From: Candidatus Gottesmanbacteria bacterium
Lineage (GTDB): Bacteria > Patescibacteria > Microgenomatia > UBA10105 > UBA927
DNA: 64,000 nt
NCBI GenBank assembly: GCA_903821745.1
Contig: CAIJMI010000003.1
Location: 41,189-105,188, forward strand
Direction: 5' to 3'
Shown here: one piece after another, positions 6,516 through 13,859 of the stretch
Layout of the letters: the number at the start of each line of letters is the position of its first letter
How positions within the stretch are numbered: the stretch's first letter is position 1
Notes under the pieces: model-generated
Told to the model about the DNA's origin: nothing
Database searches by the model: none
What the model saw: only the letters and a program-made list of their open reading frames with translations
Program-made: the position numbers and the translations under genes

Positions 6516-7712
6516 TTAATCAACAAACGTTAACGCAGTTCCTTTCTTACCAGCTCTTCCAGTTCTACCAATACGATGAATATAATCCTCATATGTTTCT
6601 GGAGCGTCATAGTTAATGACATGTGTCACCCCTTCAATATCAATGCCACGAGCCGCAACATCTGTTGCAATAAGAATATTCTTTCTATTATTTTTAAATT
6701 CAGATAATGCGCGTTGTCGTTGCCCTTGTGACTTATTTCCATGAATAATTGCTGTTTTAAATCCTCGTTCAATCAAAGAATGAGAAAGTTTATCCATTCC
6801 CCATTTTGTTCGTCCAAAAATGATTACTTTATCAAACCCTGGTTGTATAAGAAGATCATGTAAGACTTCAATCTTAACTTTACCACCTGTCCGCACAATA
6901 TCCTGATCAATATTTTTTACACCGTCCTGATGTTGTACAGAAACAGTTACTGGGTTAATAACAAACTCTTTTAAAATCTCCTGCGTACTTCCATCAACTG
7001 TGGCGGAAAAAAATAATGATTGACGTACTTTTGGAAGATAGGAAACAAGATATTTAATATCTTTAATAAATCCAATATCTACCATTCGATCTACTTCATC
7101 GAGTACTACATTCTCAAATAAGTTTAAATTCAGTTCACCCCGATCTACAAGATCTGTCAATCTTCCTGGAGTTCCGATAACAACGTGTGGATTTCTTCGA
7201 AGTTCATATTTTTGACGCTGAATATTCGCCCCACCAATAATGGCAGCTACTTCAAGACCTGTTCCCCGACCAAAAATAAAAAACTCATCACGAATTTGAC
7301 ATGCAAGTTCCCGCGTTGGGACAACTATTAACACACGTTGATTGTGATCTAACATACATTTGTTAATAAGGGAAATAAGAAATGCTGCAGTCTTCCCCGT
7401 GCCAGTATTTGCTATACCAATGACATCACGTCCTGCAAGAATCTCAGGAATAGCCTTATCCTGAATGGCAGTCGGGATAGTATAGCCATGTTCTTCAATG
7501 TTTCTCTTAATCTTGTCATTAATCGCATAGTCAGCAAAACGTGCCGTTACAACCTGTTCTGGTTGCGGTGCTATAGCTGATGCCTTTTTAATAAAAAGAT
7601 TCGGATTCAGATATTTCACTCCACGACGACCCCCCCCGCTACCTCGTGAGGCAAAAAGATTGCGTCCGTGTGGACCACGGCTATATTGACGTTGTCTATT
7701 AAATCCATGCAT
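6516..7712 (-). CDS. DEAD-box ATP-dependent RNA helicase
   Basis: This 398-residue helicase remodels RNA with ATP. A basic Arg/Gly N-terminus (about residues 1-30) is followed by the Q motif (GYTIPTAIQ), motif I NTGTGKT, Ia PTREL, Ib TPGRL, motif II DEVD (Val for the usual Ala), motif III SAT, and motifs IV-VI ending in ATDVAARGID and HRIGRTGR. The protein stops about 15 residues after motif VI, so it is a minimal two-RecA-domain core with no C-terminal RNA-binding domain. It starts 1 nt after an RRM protein gene, so the RRM protein may provide RNA binding in trans; this is inference. The pairing resembles cold-adaptation modules. Confidence 0.95.
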   Translation of the reverse strand: MHGFNRQRQYSRGPHGRNLFASRGSGGGRRGVKYLNPNLFIKKASAIAPQPEQVVTARFADYAINDKIKRNIEEHGYTIPTAIQDKAIPEILAGRDVIGIANTGTGKTAAFLISLINKCMLDHNQRVLIVVPTRELACQIRDEFFIFGRGTGLEVAAIIGGANIQRQKYELRRNPHVVIGTPGRLTDLVDRGELNLNLFENVVLDEVDRMVDIGFIKDIKYLVSYLPKVRQSLFFSATVDGSTQEILKEFVINPVTVSVQHQDGVKNIDQDIVRTGGKVKIEVLHDLLIQPGFDKVIIFGRTKWGMDKLSHSLIERGFKTAIIHGNKSQGQRQRALSEFKNNRKNILIATDVAARGIDIEGVTHVINYDAPETYEDYIHRIGRTGRAGKKGTALTFVD

Positions 7713-7713
7713 A

Positions 7714-7971
7714 TTATCTCCGTTCCTGTGGTTTTGCTTCTTTCACAACCAGCGATCGACCCGAAAAAGATGAACCATCAAGTTTTACCATCGCCTCGAC
7801 TGCAATTTCTGCTGTTTCCATTTCAACAAAGGCAAATCCTTTTCCCATTCCAGTCATTCTGTCAACAATAAATTTTGCTGATAGAACAGTTCCATATGTG
7901 GAAAAAAGCACAGCTAGTTGTGCTTTGGTTGTTGAATATTCTAAATTTCCAATAAATAATTTATTTGTCAT
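7714..7971 (-). CDS. Single RRM-domain RNA-binding protein
   Basis: The 85 residues are one RNA recognition motif. RNP2 is KLFIGNL (about 4-10) and RNP1 is KGFAFVEM (about 44-51), with the aromatic positions kept for stacking on RNA bases. A short basic tail KPQERR follows. Such glycine-poor bacterial RRM proteins are found in cyanobacteria and many CPR. A Shine-Dalgarno-like GAAAGGA lies 7 nt before the ATG. It is the first gene of a two-gene unit with the DEAD-box helicase, with only 1 nt between them. The 270 bp upstream holds the end of the GIY-YIG unit and AT-rich DNA without a gene. Confidence 0.92.
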   Translation of the reverse strand: MTNKLFIGNLEYSTTKAQLAVLFSTYGTVLSAKFIVDRMTGMGKGFAFVEMETAEIAVEAMVKLDGSSFSGRSLVVKEAKPQERR

Positions 7972-8182
7972 CTATATATCCTTTCTTTCAAGTCATCTTT
8001 TTTGTGAAAAAATGATATACGAATACCACTGCTTAGAAAATTGAAAAAGAATGCAAGTGGGAAAGAAGATACAAATTTGAAAAATTGAGGTATCTTTTAT
8101 CTCTAACTTAAAACCTTCAAAATCAAGATATAAGCAGAAGTACTTGTGTACCATCTGCGGTTACAAATAGTAATATACCACA

Positions 8183-8212
8183 GATAGCCCATATTAGCTA
8201 GTTATAGGCTAA
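8183..8212. repeat. Small inverted repeat downstream of the GIY-YIG gene
   Basis: TAGCC at 8185-8189 pairs with GGCTA at 8207-8211, or TTAGC with GCTAA just inside. No U tract follows, so a terminator is not obvious. It shares GATAGCC with the hairpin at the gene's other end. Confidence 0.35.
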
Positions 8213-8241
8213 TTATCACATCCCAACGAAACAAATCTATA

Positions 8242-8502
8242 TTAGTGAAAGCCTATTTTACTTCCAATTACGGTTTCCTTTTGAGCATGGGTTAGTTGCT
8301 TTAATCGATATTCCCGTTTTAATGCCTCACCTCGAGAGGGAAATTGCTCTTGATACACGAGTGTGATTGAATCAAAACTTTTTGTATATTTTGCCGCCCT
8401 TTTCTTTTTACTTCGATGTTCCCGCAATCGCTTCTCCATATTATTTGTTTGACCAACATACAAGGTGTTAGCTGAAGTCCGAAGAATATAAACGGTGATC
8501 AT
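8242..8502 (-). CDS. GIY-YIG nuclease-domain protein (UPF0213 type)
   Basis: This 86-residue protein is a stand-alone GIY-YIG domain. The signature strands VYIL and LYVGQT replace the literal GIY/YIG, followed by the conserved Arg in KRLREH and the basic region KKKRAAKYTK. The catalytic Glu is probably within GEALKREYRLKQL. This matches the small YhbQ/UPF0213 group, whose cellular role in DNA repair or recombination is not settled. It may be cotranscribed with the racemase gene upstream (56-nt gap holding a hairpin). Both ends of the gene are flanked by palindromes with GATAGCC. Confidence 0.9.
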   Translation of the reverse strand: MITVYILRTSANTLYVGQTNNMEKRLREHRSKKKRAAKYTKSFDSITLVYQEQFPSRGEALKREYRLKQLTHAQKETVIGSKIGFH

Positions 8503-8508
8503 ATTTAT

Positions 8509-8538
8509 GGCTACCTGACTGCGATTCTCGCGATAGCC
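8509..8538. repeat. Hairpin between racemase and GIY-YIG genes
   Basis: GGCTA (8509-8513) pairs with TAGCC (8534-8538) and, inside, GCGA (8521-8524) with TCGC (8528-8531). It lies 7 nt upstream of the GIY-YIG start. It has no U tract on either strand. It could be a processing site or a repeat remnant. Confidence 0.45.
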
Positions 8539-8558
8539 TCAAGATTCTATTATTGGTT

Positions 8559-9248
8559 TTACCTTAATATCTTTCTGACGGTGCTATTAGCTAGTATTTT
8601 CATTGTGTCATAAATTTTCACGTGGTCATGCTGAGGTACAATGAGCTGCAAATCAGTACATGCGAGGATTATAGTATGGACATCTTGCGATACAAAACTG
8701 TCGATAATACCTAATAATTCCTGCTTATCAACTTCTGTATGTTTTGATTGGACTAGATTATTAATTATTATTCCCATTTTATTCTGATCTTCATCACTTG
8801 GAGACTTGTATGAGATATCTGCATTTGTAAGCATCGCTTCGTAAACCTTGTCTCGTAGAGTCACTGAGGTTGCCAAAATTCCTATTTCCTTTATTGATTT
8901 CTCTCGAAGAAAATTAACTGTTTCCTCAATAATACTCAGTACGGGAATTTTTACTGACTTTCGGATTTTTTCGATAAAAATGTGAACAGAGTTACAAGGG
9001 ATAACTATAAAGTCTGCACCACCTTTTTCTAATCGTTTTGCAGCGTCAAGCAATAACGGTATGTATACATCTGCTCCTGTCCCGTCGATAATGAATCTTT
9101 CTTCAACAACATTTGGGATCGGCACGTTCCAAATAAGCATCGGTGGACGATTTTGTCTTTTTTCTTTAAAGCAGGAAAAAACTACCTCTAAATAGAAGTT
9201 TGCTGTCGTTTCTGGACCTAGACCTCCAATAATACCTGCTGTTTTCAT
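8559..9248 (-). CDS. Aspartate/glutamate racemase family protein
   Basis: Asp/Glu racemases use two cysteines as acid-base catalysts. The 229-residue protein begins KTAGIIGGLGPETT, contains the first catalytic Cys in IPCNSVH and the second in LACTDLQL, and has the family length. It could supply D-glutamate or D-aspartate for peptidoglycan, which fits the D,D-carboxypeptidase elsewhere in the window. Substrate specificity is not decided by these motifs. TAAATA lies just before the ATG on the minus strand. The tRNA-Gln gene ends about 140 nt upstream of it. Confidence 0.92.
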   Translation of the reverse strand: MKTAGIIGGLGPETTANFYLEVVFSCFKEKRQNRPPMLIWNVPIPNVVEERFIIDGTGADVYIPLLLDAAKRLEKGGADFIVIPCNSVHIFIEKIRKSVKIPVLSIIEETVNFLREKSIKEIGILATSVTLRDKVYEAMLTNADISYKSPSDEDQNKMGIIINNLVQSKHTEVDKQELLGIIDSFVSQDVHTIILACTDLQLIVPQHDHVKIYDTMKILANSTVRKILR

Positions 9249-9388
9249 ATATTTAAGCTGAACAACATTTGTACGGTTGTTTAATCCGTATTGCCTAGTT
9301 CTTACGGAAAGATTGCAACTTTGGCTTCAACATTCAACTTTTGAGGGTGTGAATGTCGATAGTGTGGTTTCAGTACTATCCGTCTTAG

Positions 9389-9459
9389 CTGGGAGACTTG
9401 GATTCGGACCAAGATAACATCCTCCAGAGGGATGTGTACTACCATTGTACGATCTCCCA
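9389..9459 (-). tRNA. tRNA-Gln (anticodon CUG)
   Basis: The 71-nt minus-strand sequence folds into a full cloverleaf: a 7-bp acceptor stem TGGGAGA/TCTCCCA with the U1-A72 pair and G73 typical of tRNA-Gln, D stem GTAC/GTAC with GG in the loop, anticodon stem CATCC/GGATG with loop CTCTGGA (anticodon CTG), a 4-nt variable loop and T stem CTTGG/CCAAG. The T loop reads TCCGAAT, so position 55 is C where nearly all tRNAs have U. CCA is not encoded (CTA follows G73). It begins 4 nt after the mutY stop, so it is probably cut from the mutY transcript. Confidence 0.85.
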
Positions 9460-9463
9460 AATG

Positions 9464-10279
9464 TTACTCTGGTAGGCTGATTATACCAGTTTTGGAACGT
9501 GAGATTAAACTGTCCTTTAGAAGTGCGTGAAGAATAGTGTTCATAAAAATACTATCTTTTTTATATTGTTCCTGCATTTGTATTAATAATTCATGTTCGT
9601 TCCAAGTGTGTTGTGTGACTAAATCCAGCATCCGTCCTCGAAAATATCTAGTTGATTCTTTAAATACCACTGTTGTTTTCGCTTTCTTTACTTGTTTTCT
9701 TTCAAGTTCCAATGCTCCATAGTCCATTAATGCCTGATGCCATTCCCAAGATTTTCCTTTTGGTACCAATTGATCAGCAATCTCCTGCACTGCCTTTTCT
9801 GTTTGTGAAACATCTCTAAAAAAGAAATGCGTAAGAATTTGACGAATATTCGTGTCAACCATTGCAATATCTTTTTTATACGCAAATACTAATATGGCTC
9901 GTGCTGTATATTTACCTACTCCAGGAAGGCTTAATAATTTATTTTCGTCTGTTGGGAAGATATTGTTATATACAGTTACGACATTTTTTGCAGATGCATG
10001 TAAATATAATGCACGTCTGTTATATCCCATTCCTTGCCATATTCGCAGGACATCACCAAAACTGGCTTTTGCCAATGATTTCGCTGTAGGAAATTTTTCT
10101 AAAAATTCAATATATTTTGGCAACACCCGTGACACTTGGGTTTGCTGCAACATGATTTCAGAAACGAGAATTTTATATGGATCATGCGTCTTGCGCCACG
10201 GTAAATCCCGTCTATTCGTTTTCCACCATAAAAATATCTTCATCTGAAAAGCTCGAATTTGAGTAGATTTCAAGATCAT
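9464..10279 (-). CDS. mutY: A/G-specific adenine glycosylase MutY, iron-sulfur-free and short
   Basis: MutY removes adenine mispaired with 8-oxoguanine. The 271-residue protein keeps the glycosylase core: DLPWRK, SEIMLQQTQV with catalytic Glu41, the helix-hairpin-helix LPGVGKYTARAI (about 118-129) and the catalytic Asp142 in VDTNIRQIL. The segment after ALMDYGAL, where the four Cys of the [4Fe-4S] cluster normally stand, has none, and the whole protein has no cysteine. The C-terminal 8-oxoG-recognition domain is much reduced. The start ATG overlaps the stop of the exported coiled-coil gene upstream as ATGA. tRNA-Gln follows 4 nt downstream. Clusterless MutY proteins are known in a few lineages. 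Confidence 0.9.
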   Translation of the reverse strand: MILKSTQIRAFQMKIFLWWKTNRRDLPWRKTHDPYKILVSEIMLQQTQVSRVLPKYIEFLEKFPTAKSLAKASFGDVLRIWQGMGYNRRALYLHASAKNVVTVYNNIFPTDENKLLSLPGVGKYTARAILVFAYKKDIAMVDTNIRQILTHFFFRDVSQTEKAVQEIADQLVPKGKSWEWHQALMDYGALELERKQVKKAKTTVVFKESTRYFRGRMLDLVTQHTWNEHELLIQMQEQYKKDSIFMNTILHALLKDSLISRSKTGIISLPE

Positions 10280-11097
10280 TCTGAGGATGTCGGTTTGGGC
10301 GTTTCTATCGATTTAACCCCTTTTAGTAAATCACGAATCTGTCCTGCTAATTTTTGTGCGTCGTTCATTGCTTTTCGTGCTATCTCAAGCATGGCTCGTG
10401 CGCTTTGGAGTTCTGTTCTATTTCCCGGCCATCCATCAGGCGTCAAAACAACCACTTTTTTTATTGCACCCCTTGCTTGGGTTGTAGCTTCTGTTAACTT
10501 GGCCTGTCGCTGCGTCATGAGTCCATTTATCGCATCAACGGAAATACCTTTTGCTTTCACTTCATCTATTCTCATTTGTAATTTTGTTGTTAATGTTGTC
10601 ATTTCTCCCTCAATAAGGGAAAGAATTTTATCCCCATTTGCAATAATGTTCATTTTTGGAATATATAATACATAAATACGATATGAACGAACTATTGACT
10701 GAATGCTTGATCTCAATGCTTCAATATCTGTCTGCCCTGTGATAGTTGTTTTTAATGTAGTAAGCGATGTAATCTCTTCCTGCACCTGTGCAAAAAGTGT
10801 TGATTTTTGTACCTCCGTCAGTCTCTTTATCACAGTTATTTTCTCAATAAGTTTCGTTAAAGATGCAATTCGTCGATCAAGTTCTTTTATTGCTTTTTCT
10901 TTTAACCTCGATGTAATATTTGTAGTATTTTCAATCCGTTTTTCCATTTTTTGTGTGGCTCTCACTTCAATAGCAGCACGCCGATCCTCTATTTTTATTG
11001 GTATAGGTGTATTTGTTATCGTTTCTTCTACTGCATAGACAGATGATGTTATACACAATGCTATTCCGAATCCTACTATAAACAAAAATTTTTTCAT
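10276..11097 (-). CDS. Secreted alpha-helical/coiled-coil protein, function unknown
   Basis: I do not recognise a named family. The 273-residue protein starts with a clear signal peptide (MKKFLFIVGFGIALCITSSVYA, cleavage after about residue 22). The rest is charged and helical with long heptad-like stretches rich in Lys, Glu, Ile and Leu (about 40-130 and 150-250), and a Pro/Thr-rich tail. It is probably an exported or cell-surface rod-like protein. It lies 27 nt downstream of a single-pass membrane protein gene and overlaps mutY by 4 nt. Proteins of this design are frequent in Microgenomates genomes. Confidence 0.7.
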   Translation of the reverse strand: MKKFLFIVGFGIALCITSSVYAVEETITNTPIPIKIEDRRAAIEVRATQKMEKRIENTTNITSRLKEKAIKELDRRIASLTKLIEKITVIKRLTEVQKSTLFAQVQEEITSLTTLKTTITGQTDIEALRSSIQSIVRSYRIYVLYIPKMNIIANGDKILSLIEGEMTTLTTKLQMRIDEVKAKGISVDAINGLMTQRQAKLTEATTQARGAIKKVVVLTPDGWPGNRTELQSARAMLEIARKAMNDAQKLAGQIRDLLKGVKSIETPKPTSSE

Positions 11098-11124
11098 ATT
11101 ATTCTCCTTTTTAAAACATTACCT

Positions 11125-11469
11125 TTACTCTGATAAATCTCCTATTTGATCGTTGAGTCCTGTATCAATTGATATAGCATCCAAATTAATAGTTTGCATG
11201 CTTTTATCAATATCTGTCACATCAGTATCAATTTTTGCATCTGTTGTGTCCGTTTGTTTAATCTGTGTCTTTGTAGGTGAAGCATTAAACAAACTTGTTT
11301 GAACTTTTTCCGTTGGCTTTGCAACAGCCTGCGTTGTATCTTGCGGGTTTGTCATTGCGACAGATGAACGCTTTTGAAGTATAAACAGACCTACTACTGT
11401 TACAGCAATTAATATCGCTATTGCACCAATAACAACAATGGCACCACTTCCTCTACTGACGTATTTCAT
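11125..11469 (-). CDS. Single-pass membrane protein with acidic Thr/Asp-rich tail
   Basis: No family is recognised. The 114-residue protein has a short N-terminus, one strong membrane helix (about residues 10-31) followed by KRS, and a Thr/Gln/Asp-rich, low-complexity tail ending in an acidic stretch (residues 75-114). The positive-inside rule is ambiguous. GAAGGAGT lies just before the ATG as a good Shine-Dalgarno, and TATAAT (plus-strand 11495-11500) about 25 nt upstream. It is followed after 27 nt by the secreted coiled-coil gene, so the two probably act at the envelope together. It is divergent from era. Confidence 0.65.
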   Translation of the reverse strand: MKYVSRGSGAIVVIGAIAILIAVTVVGLFILQKRSSVAMTNPQDTTQAVAKPTEKVQTSLFNASPTKTQIKQTDTTDAKIDTDVTDIDKSMQTINLDAISIDTGLNDQIGDLSE

Positions 11470-11524
11470 ACATACTCCTTCATACAGTACCTATATTATA
11501 TAACTCCAGCATAAAAATCTATTC

Positions 11525-11538
11525 TATTGTACAATAGA
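11525..11538. promoter_or_regulatory. era -10 box within a 14-bp palindrome
   Basis: The perfect palindrome CTATTGTACAATAG contains TACAAT at 11530-11535, 7 nt before the era ATG, with no Shine-Dalgarno. A leaderless era mRNA is predicted. The mirror TACAAT points leftward toward the 11469 gene, which also has its own TATAAT. Confidence 0.55.
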
Positions 11539-11542
11539 GGAT

Positions 11543-12421
11543 ATGGAAACACAGAAAAAGAAGGTTGGAGTCGTCTGTATCGTCGGTCGCCCGAACGCCG
11601 GCAAATCAACACTTCTTAACATGATCTTAGGACAAAAGGTCTCTATAACCTCACCGAAGCCGCAAACAACTCGGTTTCCTTTGCAGGCAGTCTACGAAGA
11701 TGAACGTGGACAAATTATTTTTGTTGACACACCGGGCATTTTTGGAAAGACACCTGACCGCCTGTCAAAACGCGTTAACTCAAAGGCAGAAGAGGCACTT
11801 TCTTCTAACGTAGATGTTGTTGTTTACCTCATTGACCATACCCGAGACCGGGATTTTGAAGAAAACAAAGCGCTCGGCATAGTTCGAAAAACACATGCAG
11901 CAAAAATATTGGCAATTAATAAAATTGATATAAAAAATCCAACACACATTGTGCAATATAAATTCTTGGAAGATGAATTTGATGATGTTGTCGAACTTTC
12001 CGCACTTGAGGGCAAAAATATCCCTAATCTTTTAGATGCAATCTTTCGACATCTACATGAAGGAGAAAATTTAGTTGATACACAAACATTAACCCAACCG
12101 GGATTAAATCTTGATAGTCGCATGTTTCTGTCGGAAATTATTCGTGAAAAAGCGTATTTATTTTTGCGAAAAGAAGTTCCGTACTCTTTAACTGTCGCCA
12201 TTGATGAAACAACAGAACGGGATAACGGAACACTTTATATCAAAGCACGCATACTAACTAATCAAGATCGATACAAGAGAATGATTGTTGGCAAATCGGG
12301 ATATATGATCAAAGAAATATCCATGGCGTCACGTAAAGAATTGGAAACCGCAACAAACAAAAAGGTATTCTTAGATTTAACTGTTGAGGTTGACCCACAT
12401 TGGGTAGATTATTTAGAGTAA
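11543..12421 (+). CDS. era: GTPase Era
   Basis: Era binds 16S rRNA and aids small-subunit maturation. The 292-residue protein has the G1 motif GRPNAGKST (about 15-23), G2 with KPQTTR, G3 DTPG, G4 NKID and a later SALEG-type G5, then the C-terminal KH domain with KIR/VGKSGYMIKEIS (about 250). Length is normal (about 300). A TACAAT box lies 7 nt before the ATG, so the mRNA may be leaderless. Its 3' end overlaps gltX on the other strand by 9 nt. Confidence 0.96.
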   Translation: METQKKKVGVVCIVGRPNAGKSTLLNMILGQKVSITSPKPQTTRFPLQAVYEDERGQIIFVDTPGIFGKTPDRLSKRVNSKAEEALSSNVDVVVYLIDHTRDRDFEENKALGIVRKTHAAKILAINKIDIKNPTHIVQYKFLEDEFDDVVELSALEGKNIPNLLDAIFRHLHEGENLVDTQTLTQPGLNLDSRMFLSEIIREKAYLFLRKEVPYSLTVAIDETTERDNGTLYIKARILTNQDRYKRMIVGKSGYMIKEISMASRKELETATNKKVFLDLTVEVDPHWVDYLE

Positions 12422-13810
12422 CGATAGCCGCTCGAGGGTTTCTTCTTTTCCTAAAACCTCCAATGATTCAAGAAGTGGAGGTCCCACAGTTTTTCCGGTA
12501 ATTGCAAGACGAAGCTCCATAAATACCTCTTTTGCTTTGACGTCCTTTTTATCAGAAGCATTACGCATTGCTTTCTCCATTGCATCGTGTGTCCATGAAG
12601 CAACAGATGATAATGCATCAATTGCAATCTGTAGCATCTCTTTTTTAATATCCCGTTCAAATGCAACAGGACGAACAAAGAAAAAATCTGCAAGACTTTC
12701 AAACTCGCCAAGTGTTTTCATGCGCTCCTTCACAAGTGGTAATATTTTTTTCATCAAATCCTTGCTATCTTTTGGCACTGTGGCATCAAACGCCGTAATT
12801 TTTTCTATCAGTTCGTCTTCATTCATCTTTCGAATATATTCTCCATTCATCCAACGAAGTTTTTCCTGATCAAATACGGGCGCTGTAGTTTGCACATCTT
12901 TAAGCTCAAATTGCGCAATCATTTCATCAACACTAAATAATTCTTTTCCGTCATACGACCAGGCCATAGTCGCCATATAATTTTTCATTGCTTCTGGCAA
13001 GTACCCCTTTACGCGATAATCTGATACCCAAACGGGATTTTTTCGTTTAGAAAGCTTGCTTTTATCTGGATTTCGAAGGACCGACACATGTGCAATCTGT
13101 GGCATCTCCCACCCAAAGAACTGATACAACAGAATGTGTTTTGGTGTGGAGGAAATCCATTCCTCACCACGAATAATATGTGATATTTCCATGATGTGAT
13201 CATCAACGACAACACCTAAATGGTATGTTGGATATCCATCCGATTTTATAAGCACTTGATCATCAATTAATTTATTTTCAAAAGAAATGTCCCCGCGAAT
13301 AAGATCATGAAATGTTGTTGTTCCCTCTTCTGGAACATTCAGTCTAATCACATATTTTTCTCCATTTGCAATCCGTTTTTTTGCCTCTTCAAGAGGAATT
13401 TTTTTACACAAGCCGTCATACATTGGTGGCTGATGATTCGCTTCCTGACTTTTCCGCATTTCCTCCAAGCGACTGGCCGTACAGAAACAATAATATGCAT
13501 GTCCTTTTTCCGCTAATTCCTCTGCGTATTTTATATATATTGGTAATCTATCTGACTGGCGATACGGAGCAAATGGGCCTCCAATATCAGGTCCCTCTTG
13601 ATGAGGAATCCCCAACCATTCCAGTGATTTTAATATCCGTTGTTCGGATCCTTCAACAAGTCGTGTTCTGTCTGTATCTTCAACACGAATAATGAATTGA
13701 CCGTTATTTTTTTTCGCCACTACGTAGTTAATTAATGCAGTATAGGCGTTGCCAATATGCAGGTCCTGACCGGTCGGAGATGGTGCGATTCTTGTTCTAA
13801 CTTTGATCAT
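12413..13810 (-). CDS. gltX: Glutamyl-tRNA synthetase
   Basis: GltX charges tRNA-Glu, and in organisms without GlnRS also tRNA-Gln. The class I motifs are present: APSPTGQDLHIGN (HIGH-like HIGN) near the start and KLSKR (KMSKS-like) in the middle, followed by the helical anticodon-binding domain. The start at 13810 (MIKVRTRIAPSPTG) was chosen because the ATG at 13819 is only 3 nt after the -10-like TACAAT (13823-13828). This gives 465 residues, normal for the family. The window carries tRNA-Gln(CUG) but neither GlnRS nor GatCAB, so whether this enzyme is non-discriminating is open. It overlaps era's 3' end. Confidence 0.96.
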   Translation of the reverse strand: MIKVRTRIAPSPTGQDLHIGNAYTALINYVVAKKNNGQFIIRVEDTDRTRLVEGSEQRILKSLEWLGIPHQEGPDIGGPFAPYRQSDRLPIYIKYAEELAEKGHAYYCFCTASRLEEMRKSQEANHQPPMYDGLCKKIPLEEAKKRIANGEKYVIRLNVPEEGTTTFHDLIRGDISFENKLIDDQVLIKSDGYPTYHLGVVVDDHIMEISHIIRGEEWISSTPKHILLYQFFGWEMPQIAHVSVLRNPDKSKLSKRKNPVWVSDYRVKGYLPEAMKNYMATMAWSYDGKELFSVDEMIAQFELKDVQTTAPVFDQEKLRWMNGEYIRKMNEDELIEKITAFDATVPKDSKDLMKKILPLVKERMKTLGEFESLADFFFVRPVAFERDIKKEMLQIAIDALSSVASWTHDAMEKAMRNASDKKDVKAKEVFMELRLAITGKTVGPPLLESLEVLGKEETLERLSLL

Positions 13811-13859
13811 AATAGCCATTTGATTGTATCATAGAAATATACTGTATACTTAGTAAGGT

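Noticed and set aside
7972..8241. Small RNA or tRNA in the 270-bp gap between the GIY-YIG and RRM genes
   Set aside because: No cloverleaf, no paired promoter and terminator, and no coding frame beyond a few dozen codons; only AT-rich DNA and the small palindrome near 8185-8211.
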